A stretch of DNA of 64,000 nt from Onthophagus taurus (lineage: Eukaryota; Arthropoda; Insecta; Coleoptera; Scarabaeidae). A model generated the notes under the pieces. It was not told the DNA's origin, did no database searches, and saw only the letters and a list, made by a program, of their open reading frames with translations. Each line of letters opens with the position of its first letter. The stretch's first letter is position 1. Shown piece after piece: positions 24,040 through 36,511 of this stretch. Made by a program: the position numbers and the translations under genes. The stretch lies in NCBI RefSeq assembly GCF_036711975.1, contig NC_091971.1:11291501-11355500 (forward strand). The letters are read 5' to 3'.

Positions 24040-24872
24040 TACTCTACTTATAAAATAATTAAACTCAATAATTCTTTTTATTATAGAAATTATTGTTTGA
24101 TTCTAACCACAATACATGAAATAAACATAAGGGGGAATTGCGCATGACCGGATTTATTCAAATTAAAATAAACGATTTATATTTCCTTAAGATTCCTGTT
24201 TAATGAATAAACTCATAAAATTTCACAATAAAACGGTGTCTCGCATATAAATAGTCTTTTAATAAAATAACATAGATGACAGATAAAATTATAATTTTAG
24301 GTTGACATTTTATGACATTAATTTAGGTTGGTAATGTTAGAAAGTTTCGATTGATGCGGTGATCAAAATTCCTACAATTTTAGTTTTTCTAAATAAATTA
24401 ATTCAACTTACTTAATCAAAACGTTCATTTAATTATTTCGATATTAACTACATACAAATATTATTAATTATAAATCACCTTAAACAAAATTTTTATTTTA
24501 ACTTAAATCGCGTGAATCCTAAATTTAATCGAAACTTATATAAATGCCGATCGTTGTGAACACATACAGTTAGTTCAAGCGTTTGCGCATGCGTAGATGT
24601 CACTCCTATTAAAATTTCAAGGAGGCGATTGGAGCCTAAAATGAAACTGGGTTCCATTTCGTTGTCGGCGATCGCCATATTGACGAGTACGGAGTGAGTT
24701 CTAACCAATAAAGCATTAAAACCCGGCATAAAATTCTTAATAAAGCGTAAAAAAGCGTTTGTTCGGTACCGTTTAGTCGTAAAAACGTTTCGAATCATTA
24801 CAAAGAGGGCCGTATAACAAGTGCCGGACGATATAGTTGTTACGTTGGAGACGGTAGAAAGCCAAATTAAAT
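24040..24872. promoter_or_regulatory. Shared upstream region of zinc-finger gene and akirin
   Basis: The start codons of the minus-strand zinc-finger gene (24,039) and plus-strand akirin (24,873) are 833 bp apart and divergent, so both promoters must lie here or share it. The akirin-proximal half is relatively GC-rich with CpG sites. No TATA box is obvious. The open frames inside match nothing. Confidence 0.5.
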
Positions 24873-27800
24873 ATGGCGTGTGCTACACTGAAGAGGTCCT
24901 TAGATTGGGAACCCGTTTTGGGGACGAGACCGGCGAAAAGGAGACGTTGCATCCCGTTTTGCGCGAGCCCTTCCCACAAGCAGAGTACTAGCCAAACAAG
25001 CAGCCCCAGTTCGAGCACGACGCCCTCAAAATCCATTTTCCCTGACGTAGTTAGCAAAAAGTTCACTCCAGGTAATTTACAATTCCGATTATATTCTAAT
25101 TGATGCGTTTTTTAACCGATTAAAGAAAGAGCCGCTTTTTCCGATTCAACAAACTTTTTTTTGATTTATATATTTTTTTTTAGTAAAGTTCGTGATCTCT
25201 TGTTGACATTTGATTGATGTCAGCTGATTAGATCTTTTTGTTTGTACACAACTGATGACTTTGTGATTTTCTGTCAACAACTTTTCTTATTATTTGTAAC
25301 TGTTTGATCGGTGCAGGTTGCAGTTAATCATCGTTTTATGTTACAAATAAATGTAAATATTAATACGTTTCATTTAAATATAAAATAATAATTTTGAATT
25401 TTTATTTTTAAGGTTATGTTTTTTCATACTTTGAAGATTTTTTATCCGAAAACATTTGTTGACCAATGTTATTATATCATATTTTTGGAGTTATGAGAAT
25501 GTTATTTCTAGTTTTGAATCATGCGTTGTGGGCGTCATGTTATTTCTTTGAAAATATGTTATAAAGAAAAACGAATTATTTATTATTCTGAAAGATTTAG
25601 ATCCTTTCATTGTTATTTGGGATGTTGTAGTATTATTTATGTTTGAATCATATATTGTGGGCGTGAAATATTTAAATTTTATTGGTTTTATTCAAGATTG
25701 GAAGGAATAGAATATCTTAAAATATTTGTTTTCTAAACATCTAGGTATTACACAAAATGTAAGTTTCATCATTTTATCTTTATTGATCAAAAAAATTACT
25801 GAAGTAAATTACACAATTTTTTTCAGAGTCAACTTTATTATTTACTTTGTTATGTTATTTCCAGCTGTTAGCCAACAAAAAACACAAAAGTAATAAAAGT
25901 GGGCCTAAGTTAAATGAAAATACTTTAAGCCTAATTTAAATTATTTGTTTATTTAAATATAGAATTGATTATTATATATTAACAAATCAATAATAATTGT
26001 TATTGGTAAAAGAATGTGATGTGTAATGCTTATTCATCACAAACCTTGTTTTTCATTTTTGTTTTAATTAACCTCCCACAATTTCTTTTAGAGCATGTGT
26101 TCCAAATGTTTTGGTGTTTATTTGCCCTTATATTCACAAGTCTCTTATATCTTTAATTTCGTGATTTTTAGCTTTTGTAATTCATAAGTCTGTGATTCAA
26201 CTTACATTTAGGTCCAAATAGACTGTTGGATAGTAATACATAAAGAAGGATTCAGGAATATGTTATTGAAAGGAATATTATGTCATTATTTATACAAAAT
26301 ATACCTTGTTGTTCTTTTTGGTATATTTAACTTCTTTCTGATTTATTAATTGGCGTTTAGCCTCCAGTTAAATGACACTTCAAGGTATGAAGGTATTACC
26401 CTCTTCATCTTTTTCATCTTTTTGATTCATTGATCATTCCTTCATACTTTTTTTTGCTGAAGTGTAGTATTTCTGTCTGTTGAGTATTAAGTCCAATTTT
26501 CCAATCTTTACTATGTCTAGTTTAAGCCAATTCTCGACGCTGATCTGCAGCTCTATCTTCTGTCCTCCTGATCAGCGTTTCATGTGAGCAAAGAGGTAGA
26601 AATTGGAGGTAGTCTAGTCTAAGCTGTATGGTGAGTGACAAAGGACATCTCATAGGAAAGACTGCAAGAGCTGCTTTGTTGCAGCTGCTGTACATAGATG
26701 ATGTCTGATGTCTACATTCCTCTGCGCTTGTTCTGAATTGCACTTCATAGACGTTGAAGAGTAACGCTGTATGAGGGTTAGTGGGATACGTTTTCTGTTA
26801 TTTTTGGAAAATTGGATTTGAAATTTTTGGATTTTCTAATCTTTGTCGTCATAATTCCGAATACTACTAGATTTCTTACAAGAACTATATGCAACCCCAA
26901 GTTGACTACCTCTTGTAGTACTGTTGTCAATGAATTTCTTAATATCAAACTGGGGTTTTAAATAGTTCTGCTGCAGAATAACCAAAAAGGACAGTGACGG
27001 CGAACTCTTTGATCTTCAAAGGCTTCGAATTTTGTGGTTTATTGACCTACTTACAATGTGTCCGCCATCTTATAGGTTGGAATGTCCAATGCGCGAGTTT
27101 CAAAACTGTATTTCTTTTTAGAGTTTTAACACTCGTAATTTATCCATTTACGAAAATTTATTTTCAGCACAGCAGGATACATCGAACATAAGTGAGGTTA
27201 AGTTAAACAGACGCAGAAAAATCAGTTTTGTCAGGATAGCGTCTTTTCTGATTATTCTATGGTTATGTCATTGACGTGCCTGGTCTTGTCACGCATTCCA
27301 ACCTTGTGATTTCCTAGCATATATCCTTAACTGACTTCTGCAGCTGATTGTACTTTTTTTTGAGCTTGTATGTCTGGTAATTCCCCTTTCGCAGTAAATA
27401 AAGTGAATTTTGGCGTAGCCAACATTATTTACAGCTCGTATTCACTTTTTAACTTCAAATTAAGCAAAGATTTCAACAGATTGATTTGATATCAGTTCCA
27501 CACGATCTTATTACTGCATTCGTAAGTTCTTTCGAATTCGATACACAAGTCAAGTGGAAATCGAAGTAGTTAAGTATACCAGATCGATTTATTGTGTGGT
27601 TTTTGTATATTGGTTTTGATATACAAAGTTTCAATTGTTATACATTAGCAATTGTAATGAAATATTCTTGGATTAGCTTATACAGGCTGGTCCATTTAAC
27701 GTGAGACAAGCGATTATCTCAAAAACTGTTCATTTTACATAAAAATGAAAGTTGTCCTGTGCAAAGGGGAAAACCATATGACGATAACATTTTTGACCTT

Positions 27801-30800
27801 GGCGTTATTTTCAAGGTTATATGAAGTTCACGACCAATTTTTTTTCAGTATGACGGCGAAACATCTTTTGTAGACAAAATCTAAATAATTTTTTTATTCA
27901 AATAGTTTTAAATATAAAAAAATGATTAAACTATACTATTAATCAACAACAAGTATAAAATTTATAATACATATTCAAATATTTCCCCACCCACTTCAAT
28001 ACATTTATTAACTAAAACTTTCTTTAAATCTTAAAAGGTTTTCTTGGCTACTATTTTTGCATGCATTTCTTATCCGCTCTTTCATGTTTTCTGGCGTAGT
28101 CAGTACTTCGCGATAAACATTATCCTTAACGACGCCCCACAAAAAAAAATCAAGAGGTGTTAAATCAGGTGATCTGGCAGGCCAGGAAATTCGACCTCTC
28201 CTTCCAATCCATCGTCCAGTATAATCTCGATCTAAAGCTTCACGTGCAATATGTGCTGGACACTCATCATTTTGCAGCCACATATTTTGTCTTTCTTCTC
28301 TGCTCAAATCTACAAGTAACGTTGGTAAGATGTCATCTAAAAAATTTTGGTACTTCTTCCCATTCAGCATACCATCAATAAATTGGACCGATAATATGGA
28401 CCGATGAATTTATCACCAATTATGCCTCACCAAACATTAACCGACCAAGGTTGGTGATGTTCTACTTCACGCAACCATCTCGGATTTTCAACACTCCAAT
28501 AGTGCATGTTATGTTTATTGACTTTTCCTTTGTTTGTAAAAGTATAATCTTCTTGTGCCCATTGACAAAATATTAATCGATTTTCAAAATCACCTCCATA
28601 AAGCTGTTGATGCAATTAAATGTGGTGTGGGTATACTTGTTGCGCTTTAATCTTCTTAAAATGCTGGTCTTCGATATTCCGGCGTCAATTGCAAGTCGTC
28701 CAGTGCTAACTTGAGGATTTACCTCAACGCTAGCTAATACCGCAATTTTCTTTTCTTCCGTAGTTACAGTTGCTCGCCGAGTTCTTTTTCTTGATTCCAC
28801 ATTTCCAGTGTTAGTGAAATTAAGTCTGTAAACAACTCTGTAAAAGCTATACTATCAGCAACTTTTCTGCCACTTTCCCCATAAATAAAAATCATTTCGA
28901 CTTTTTCTGCCACACTTAGAGTATGCATGCCTTAATGTAAAACGATGAAATGAATTCAGAATTTGTTGCCAAGCAGTTTTTATGCAAATTTAGTTTTACC
29001 AGTTACATTTTAAAACAATTCACCCAATTAAGTCTCTGAAAGCGATATTCTGAAAATGCTGACATAAGCAGTTCCGCAAACTCTTGTTTTTTATGCGTTA
29101 TGCTATTATCAAATTGACAAAGGCGGAGAAATGTTGGAACCTTTCAGACCTCTTTCCAAAGCTATTTCTGACGAACCAGGTCACCCGATGTACCTCTTCT
29201 GGATTTTTTTTGTTGAGTATTCTTAGATAGTATTCTAAAAATTAAGAACTAAAGACAATGTATCGAAGCGGATAGGAAAATGTTTAAAAATTGATAAAAC
29301 TTATTTGTTCTTGCTGGATTATATCGTTTGTTAATTGTTTCTGAAGAAGTTTCAATTTTTTCCAAAAGATGTTTTGCCGTTGTACTGGCAAAACCACACA
29401 GTAAAATATTTTTTTTTTTTTTTAATTACTTTACTTTTATCCACAGATTCAGATTTTACAATAAAATATACAGAGATGACTTTGCATCGGAAAATACCTT
29501 GTGGTTAACCCTCTTACATACATTGTTCTCAAGTTATTCACAAAAAGATATGAGCTCGTTTCTAAACGTGGGCGCCCATAATATTAAAAAAATACTAAAA
29601 CATCTACAGTGTGTCCCAGAATAGATGTTACAAGACTTAAAATTTGTTTAATTTTATTTTAAGGCTGAGGAATTAAGCCGTGCTTGGTGTGGAGAGAATT
29701 TTAAGTATATTTTCATATTTTGAAAATCAACTCTGTCTTGATAGTGAAGCGAAAACTATTTTTAGTTCAGGTAAAGTAAGCTTTTTGTTCATGATACGGC
29801 AAAATATCCTTAAGAAAAGTTGTTCAGAATGAAAAATTATGGCACTATGCAAAATTTCAGAAAGATTGATTAAACCACGATATTTTAGATTAGATCAGAG
29901 TGAAGAAAGAAAAACAATGAAAAATGCCAAGAAAATGAATGACTTAAGTAGTCGTAAATATTGACAAATAAATTGTATTAGCCCTCAGTTTTAGTTCACA
30001 TTTCAATTACTATACAATATTTATGTTATTTAATCTAAAATGTGATGGTTCAACCAAAGTAGAAAAAGTCTTCTGAAATTTTGTATAGGACCATAATTTC
30101 TCATTTTGAACAACTTTTCTTAATAAAGAAAGATTACTTTATCTAAACTAAAAATAGTTTTCGATTTACTGTTAAGGCCGCCTTTGTTTTCAAAATATGA
30201 AAATATTCTTAAAATTCTCTTCACACCAAGCAGGGCATAATTCCTTACCCTTAAAATAACATTCAACAATTTTTAAGTCATTCTACCTCTTGTAACATCT
30301 ATCCTGGGACACACTGTATGTAACTAAGATAATGAAAATAATATATCTAAAAAGTACTTAAAAGTGAAGATTGGCATTTATAAATGTTTTTTTTTTGTGT
30401 GCAGGAAGTGTTGGAGAAATATCATCCAGATTAGAATCTTAAATTCTATCCTCAAGGAAATAATTAAAGTTTAAACAAAACAAGGTTTTCACCGCTATTT
30501 ATCTTACTTATTCGAGTACTATGAGTGTTACATTTGAATAATAATAGTTTATAGAATTCCGTTATTCCATCACAGTCGGTCAGTTTATAATAACTTCGGT
30601 CAACAAATTTGCTTAAAATGACCTTTATTTAAAAAGACATCGTTTCTAAAAATGACACACTCATGATCGAAATATGTTACACATTTAGATATAAATTTTT
30701 TTAGTAACTTTTTTTTTGTTCCAGAACACATGGCAGCGAATATTCACGCTGAATTCAAGAGGTTACAAAGGCGTAAGCAGTTACAATTTAGTTGCAGCTC

Positions 30801-31123
30801 AGATGCCTCAGATGGTAGTAGCTCAGGTGGTGAACAAACTGATTCACGTTCAGAAAAACCGTTGTTCACCTTCAAACAGGTAAAAATGAATCATTTATGC
30901 ATACTAAATGAAATTGTTTTTGGATTGTTTAATAAAGTATTTGTTTAATGTTTAGGTTGGGTTGATTTGTGAACGTATGCTTCGAGAAAAAGAATCTGAA
31001 ATCCGAGAAGAATACGATAATGTTCTTACGACAAAACTCGCTGAACAATACGACGCATTCGTCAAGTTTACCTACGACCAGATACAGAAGAATTATGCGG
31101 CTGTACCTAGTTATTTATCATAA
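24873..31123 (+). CDS. akirin: Akirin
   Basis: Nuclear cofactor that links transcription factors (Twist, NF-kB/Relish) to SWI/SNF chromatin remodelling, acting in development and Imd immunity. Exons: 24,873-25,071; 30,725-30,879; 30,956-31,123; 173 residues. The N-terminus [17 protein letters not shown] and the nuclear localisation motif KRRR (residues 22-25) are hallmarks. A serine-rich stretch follows, then [20 protein letters not shown]. The C-terminal half has [19 protein letters not shown], then [20 protein letters not shown] and the terminal VPSYLS, the most conserved part of the family. Intron 1 is 5.65 kb and filled with mobile DNA; intron 2 is 76 bp. Candidate poly(A) signals are at 31,472 and 32,309, implying a long 3'UTR. 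Confidence 0.97.
27684..28800 (-). mobile_element. Defective mariner-like (DDE) transposon in akirin intron 1
   Basis: Broken minus-strand frames at 28,008-28,800 encode an IS630-Tc1-mariner type transposase. The first piece has a helix-turn-helix ([29 protein letters not shown]). The middle piece has [20 protein letters not shown]. The third has [20 protein letters not shown], then [20 protein letters not shown] and DFFLWG. The second and third acidic residues are present. The first catalytic Asp block (usually LFSDEAtFTN) looks deleted, because YTF runs straight into TNKGKV. The frame is also interrupted near 28,371-28,430 and before 28,615. Sequence at 27,684 (ACAGGCTGGTCCATTTAACG) may be one terminus; no matching inverted end was found. 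Confidence 0.8.
29607..30316. mobile_element. 710-bp fold-back MITE with TA target duplication
   Basis: The ends are CAGTGTGTCCCAGAATAGAT and its near-exact reverse complement, ATCTATCCTGGGACACACTG, and both are flanked by TA. Arms of about 290 bp run inward as imperfect inverted copies (left 29,607-29,900, right 30,025-30,316). No open frame is present. TA duplication and CAGTG..C ends suggest mobilisation by a Tc1/mariner-type transposase. Confidence 0.88.
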
Positions 31124-32440
31124 GGATATTTCGATTGCTGTTTTCAGCCCTTCACTCCTACCCCGAGTTTTTTTTAGAAAAAAGATGAAGAAGAACCACA
31201 ACCACACACACACCCCTAGTTATTGCATATGTATACATACGTTTTACAGTCATATCGTCTAGCAGGTTTGTCTGCCTTACATCAAATACCGTTTTGCTAG
31301 CCGATTTGTATATAAATATATATGTACTTTTGGAATTGATCGGTAATTACATTCTGTTCTTGTATATAGGAGGTGTTATAATTTACCGATTATAAGATGG
31401 TAGTTGCTTCTCGTTTTGTTTCAAGGCCGTTTTTCCGTTATACGATATTTGATAAAACGTTTTTTGTCGTTAATAAAGAGAGAGAATGTGAATGTGTTGG
31501 TTAGGTTCGTTTTTTATTATTACTAAGGACAAGTTAAATTGTTTCGAATGTTATTTTTTGGAAGAAGTGAAGTATCGGTCGACCAAAAGCGACAATTTCC
31601 AATCGCGATTGCCTTACTTTTACTTTATCTCGTCCCGCAGGATTAAAAAAAAAACGTAAAAAAACCTTGAAAAAATATATAAATTAAATAAGTATGTAGT
31701 TAAGAAATAGGCTATAATAATAATATTTAGGCGTGTGAAGTGGAATGCCTGACTTACTATATTTCTAGCTTTTAATATATTCTATATATAAATACATAAA
31801 ATAAAAAAATGAATAGTTTAAGGTGATATAAACAGTCCTGATGAACTACAAATATGATATGTACCGTATTTGCCATAAATGTGATTTCAGTTTCTACAAT
31901 AGCTAACTAAGTTTTTTTTTTGTTTTTGAAGTAGCCGCAGGTGAAGAAGCAGCACTGTAATATATACCAATACGATTATTATTTCTTATTAATTTTTTTA
32001 GTGTGTTCAGTTGGTTCGACCATCGACTGCGTCCGAATATCGTTAGTTCTTACCTTAAAAACCCAACTCCCCGATTTCCTTTAGGTTTTCTTTTATTAAT
32101 TTTATTTTTCTGTGCTGTACGGTTTAATTTAGTTTATTAAGTTTATTTATTTTTGAGCTTATTTTTCTTTTCACGCTGTTTCCATGTGTAATATCTACAC
32201 CAAAAGTTAGTTTCTTTTAATTTTCGAGTTTCGTTCGTTAAAGAATATTTTCAATGCAATGTGTATCTTAATTTGACTTATTGTTTTGTTATGTAGGTCA
32301 TTACGCAAAATAAATACATTTTTGGGTAAATTTAGAATTTTCATTCCCATTGTTTGGTAGCAACATTATAGAAATAACATTGATTTTCAATGGAACATTA
32401 ATTTTATTTAAATATATGTGATTAATTCCTTATATTTTAC
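31124..32440 (+). other. Probable akirin 3'UTR and downstream flank
   Basis: No coding sequence is seen. AATAAA occurs at 31,472-31,477 and 32,309-32,314, so a 3'UTR of about 0.35 or 1.2 kb is plausible. The remainder is A/T-rich. Confidence 0.5.
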
Positions 32441-33004
32441 ACATACAGTAAAACCTCGATATACAGAATGTTTCATGAGGAATGAATGAACTTTTATCAA
32501 AGTGAACCTATTTTTCTTACATACAGTTAAACGGTGTAATAAAAACTATAGCATTTCATTTAAAATAATGAAGTTATGATCTACTTCCGGTAGACCGGAA
32601 GTGGCGGCCATCTTGAAAATATTTTAAATCGAATGTTCCGAATGAACAACCCCAAGGTCTGGAATATTGGTTATAAGGTTATCCAACTCAAACAAATTGA
32701 CGTTAACGGAGTGAGGTAGGAAACGTGACGTCATTGGAGAAAAAGTATAGTATAATATACAGGTGCCCATTATGTATGGAATATAGTATACAGTGTCCGC
32801 CAAAAAGTCAGCAACACCCGTTTTATTTCCGGTCCCCCGGAAGTAGACCTCAACTTCGTTATTTTAGTAGTTAGTTCTAGTTTTAGTGCAATAAAAATAT
32901 ACAACATAGTGATATCTAACAATATCATGTTTGGACTCATTTTAATGTTTTTTTTTTTAATAAAGACTACATCATAGAAGAACACGAATAAATGGACAAC
33001 TATG

Positions 33005-33670
33005 AAGTTGTCCATTTGTCTATTATATGATAACTAACTTCAGATTTAAAATGTCAACCTCAATTTTGACATATTTGTAATCCTCATTAAAAATCCTTTA
33101 AATGAGTACAAACACGACATATTTATCTTCAATATTAACGAAGTTATGGTCAACTTCCAGTTAGAAATGTCAATGTCAATTTTGACATATTTGTAATCGT
33201 TGTGAAAAATCCTTTAAAATGAGCCCAAACATGATAAGTTTAATTCCAATATTAGTCAAGATATAAGCAACTTGCGGTTTGAAATGTCAATGTCATTTTG
33301 ACAAATTCTTAATTTTTATAAAATGTCTTAAAATTTATCACATAAACAAAAATTAAAAATTAAGGTTGGTATTAATATTTAATAAGTAAATTGCTATCAT
33401 CATTGTTGCTAACTTCGGGTTTAACGTTTTTTTATTCAAACTTTTTTTTGTTTTTTGAGATAAGTGCGTCATCTTTGGATTCATTTTAAAGGTTTTTTAA
33501 TGAAGATGACAAATATGTCAAAATTAAAAGTTGAAAGTTGGAACTTTTTGGTTTTTTGAGATAAATGCGTCAAGTTTAAACTCATTTTAAGGGTTATTTT
33601 ATGAAAATTACGAATATAATAATAAAATTAAAGTTGTACAACTGAAAGTGTTTTTCACGGCTAAACCCGA
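33005..33670. repeat. Fold-back repeat, family also at 57.1-57.6 kb
   Basis: Contains CTATTATATGATAACTAACT, TCAACCTCAATTTTGACATA and AAATCCTTTAAATGAGTAC, which recur with the same order, in both orientations, at 57,093-57,635. Inverted partners of these blocks lie toward 33,480-33,640. It is non-coding and probably a non-autonomous element. Confidence 0.6.
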
Positions 33671-33719
33671 CTATTTTTTTTATTTTATTTATTTGTAAAT
33701 ATACAACATAGTGATATCT

Positions 33720-33935
33720 TATACCTACTAACTAGCGCTACTTTCCACTGCCACTAGAACTAACACTAGACCGAGACTTAGAAACATTCGGATTTAGTCC
33801 CACGTCTCTCAAGACGGCTAAAGCCGAATGATTCTCTTTATAGTTTTAGTGATAGTGTAAAATTAGAACTAACCCTAGAACTAGAAATATTCGGGTTTAG
33901 CCGTGCGTCTTCAGACTTTTCTAAGTTCGTCTAAC
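33720..33935. repeat. CTAGTGTTAGTTCTAG-type repeat patch
   Basis: Short motifs (ACTAGAACTAACACTAG and related) with ATTCGGGTTTAGCCG recur in both orientations. The same motifs appear near 35,870-35,905, 36,895-36,930 and 62,560-63,060. Non-coding. Confidence 0.65.
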
Positions 33936-34124
33936 GAGGGGACCTTACGGGTTCGTCATCACCGATTTTGTTCATATTTATAGGGATTGAAGATCAGTAC
34001 TCGGACATCATTTTCCTGAAGCAGTTCGATCCCATGCTGGAAAATATCCGAGAAAATCGATTTCAAAATTTTCAAAATATTTCGCAACAATAGAAATGCG
34101 GTAAATTGTATCTTCGTTCATAAT

Positions 34125-34194
34125 GCCGATTAGCCGAGCGGCGTGGGTGGGGCTTTGGATGCCTAAGGTCGCAGGTTCAATCCTTGCTCTTCGC
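34125..34194 (+). other. tRNA-like segment (left arm)
   Basis: Contains a perfect RNA polymerase III box A (TAGCCGAGCGG, 34,131-34,141) and a box B (GGTTCAATCC, near 34,174). They are spaced as in a Leu/Ser-type tRNA. The 5' GCCGATT has no complementary 3' acceptor strand, so it is not a working tRNA gene. It is more likely a tRNA-derived SINE head or pseudo-tRNA. Confidence 0.55.
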
Positions 34195-34499
34195 TTTATT
34201 TTTTTTATTTTTTCATTATTGATGATAATCATTATTTTTAATGATTATTAACAAATATTAAATAAATTCAAAAATAATATTAAAAACAATAGCATAATAT
34301 CATCTGTTTATTGTCAAACCAAATAAATAATCCAGATCACGCATACAGATGGCGTAGTGATGACAAAATAATTTATTTATTGTTAAGAGTATTATATAAT
34401 ATGAAATATATTAACAATACGAATAATATACGAACAATACGATAATAACAATATATATTACATTACATTACATAGATTACATATGGGATAAGCGGACTA

Positions 34500-34910
34500 A
34501 CCAACCTCGCGGAGCAAGGTATAGATACCTATAGTCGAGCCGTCGAATTTGTGCAGTGGTAAATCACCGTGACAGATACTTACAAAAAAAGGGGTAGTCG
34601 GTTCCTTCGTTATGTAACCGCCTACTCCCACCAGGGTTTATAAGGCGCAGCTACACTATACGAGAATAAACCTTTCTTTACAGTCAGATAAGAAGTTATG
34701 AATACCGTTCACAGTGCGTCGGCGGCTTTTATTATTTTTTTGTCTCCAGTAACGCGCTCAGTGCGCTACCCCCAGAAGGGGTGTGGTCACTTACTTTGAC
34801 GAATCCGGACAGGGCGACCGACGATGTGAGAAATTTACCTACTTGTCACGGTGATTTATCACTGCACAAATTCGACGGCTCGACTATAAGTATCTATTGC
34901 ACCCCGATAG
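34500..34910. repeat. Inner inverted segment, possible LTR-like core
   Basis: GTCGAGCCGTCGAATTTGTG followed by CAGTGGTAAATCACCGTGAC (about 34,533-34,572) recurs inverted at about 34,848-34,890. Between them lie a TATAAGGCG promoter-like site (34,639) and AATAAACC (34,665), a layout like a solo LTR, but TG..CA ends and a target duplication were not established. Confidence 0.4.
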
Positions 34911-35591
34911 ATATTGTTATCAAATTTTACCGTGCAGTCGCTCTTAACGAACATTAATACCTTGCTCGATAAAAGGTCATTCAAATCCTTTGGGGAGATA
35001 AACTGCCACCCAAAAATCGAGAATCTGATACGGTTAACAGCAGGGCATGGGCAGTTCATGTAATATTGATTAAAAATAGTAATCTGTTGTTATTATAATT
35101 TATTGTTATATCTATATACAGGGTGCCCGGTATCTTTCGCATCAGAGCATTATACGGTTGTAGGATACATTTTCTGAAGCGATCTTTCTAATAAATTTTT
35201 TTCGAAATGTTTATAATAACCGCACGGGAACTGTTTAAAGTCATCCGCTATTGTCCAATAGCGGACGACTTTGATTCACCGAAAAAGTTTATTTCTCTTC
35301 CCGTGTCGAATCTATTGGTAAGTACACGTGAGAAACGTGTTTTGATCGGCACGGCGGTTCGTATATTATTCGTATTGTTAATATATTTCATATTATATAA
35401 TACTCCTAACAATAAATAAATTATTTTGTCATCACTATGCCATCCGTATGCGTAATCTGGATTATTTGGTTTGACAATGAACAGATGACATTGTGCTATT
35501 ATTTTTAATATTATTTTTGAATTTATTTAATATTTGTTAATAATCATTAAAAATAATGATTATCATCAATAATGAAAAAATAAAAAAAAAT

Positions 35592-35663
35592 AAAGCAACA
35601 GTAAGGATTGAATCTGCGACCTTGGGCATCCAAAGCCCCACCCACGCCGCTCGGCTAATCGGC
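35592..35663 (-). other. tRNA-like segment (right arm)
   Basis: Inverted copy of the segment at 34,125-34,194, with a few base changes. Box A (TAGCCGAGCGG on the minus strand) is retained; box B has changed to GATTCAATCC. The acceptor stem is likewise incomplete. Confidence 0.5.
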
Positions 35664-36511
35664 ATTATGAACGAAGATTCAATTTACCGCATTTCTATTG
35701 TTGCGAAATATTTTGAAAATTTTGAAATCGATTTTCTCGGATATTTTCCAGCATGGGATCGAACTGCTTCAGGAAAATGATGTCCGAGTACTGATCTTCA
35801 ATCCCTATAAATATGAACAAAATCGGTGATGACGAACCCGTAAGGTCCCCTTGTAAATCTAAAACTTTCTGTTTCTAGGTCTAGTGTTAGTTCTAGTTTT
35901 AATTGTTATGTAACCCTAAATTCTTGTACATTTTAATTGATCTAAAAATATTTTTTTATTTGATTTAATCCACTTACCTTGCTTATAATTTCATCCATTT
36001 ACCCGTTTTGAATTAAATACAACCTTTAAATCCAATTAATTATTATCCAATTAATATTATGTGTTTTTCATTAAAAAAACTTAAATTCAACGCCAATTTT
36101 GACAAGCACCTGCAATATTTGTATCTTAATCACCATGGTAACCGAGTCAAGTTGGATAACCTAACAATAATAAAATTATAACCGTTAATATTTCGCTTTA
36201 TATTTTAATTTTTATTTTATCTTTTTTTATGTTTTTATATTTTTGTGTATTGCGTCTTAAGTGAAATACACTGTATAAATAAAAACATAGAAATATCAAT
36301 TCTTCCAATGACGCCACAGCAAAGCCTTTGCGGGGGGATACGTTCATAAAGTTCATAACAGCGTTCGTATGGAGTTGGATAACCTTATGTATGTTTACTC
36401 AAAGGACCTTGGAACAACCCATGCTACCAAAATTTCAAAACTGTACGAATAGTGGAACCTAAAAACCAAGCAGTTTAAGCTTTTAACGTACCCGTTACGT
36501 GAGACAGCCTG

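Larger units (their letters stand above)
33939..35855. repeat. Large inverted repeat, ~490-bp arms
   Basis: The left arm 33,939-34,430 and right arm about 35,368-35,855 are inverted near-identical copies, from GGGACCTTACGGGTTCGTCA to the ATACGAATAATATACGAAC end. Each arm carries a tRNA-like segment and an A/T-rich stretch containing TTATTGATGATAATCATTAT. About 940 bp lie between the arms, including the inner inverted segment at 34,500-34,910. It may be a fold-back element or a palindromic insertion of two copies. Confidence 0.85.

Noticed and set aside
24493-25066. Minus-strand open frames opposite akirin exon 1 and its 5' flank
   Set aside because: They overlap a convincing akirin exon on the other strand and resemble no family.
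26522-26743. 73-codon minus-strand frame in akirin intron 1
   Set aside because: No family resemblance and no splice context; judged chance.
34125-34194. A functional tRNA gene
   Set aside because: Box A and box B are good, but no 3' strand pairs with the 5' acceptor sequence, so a working tRNA is not supported.
34008-34232. 74-codon frame in the left inverted arm, with a twin at 35,556-35,780
   Set aside because: The frames are preserved only because the arms are near-identical copies; they run through a tRNA-like segment and match no protein.
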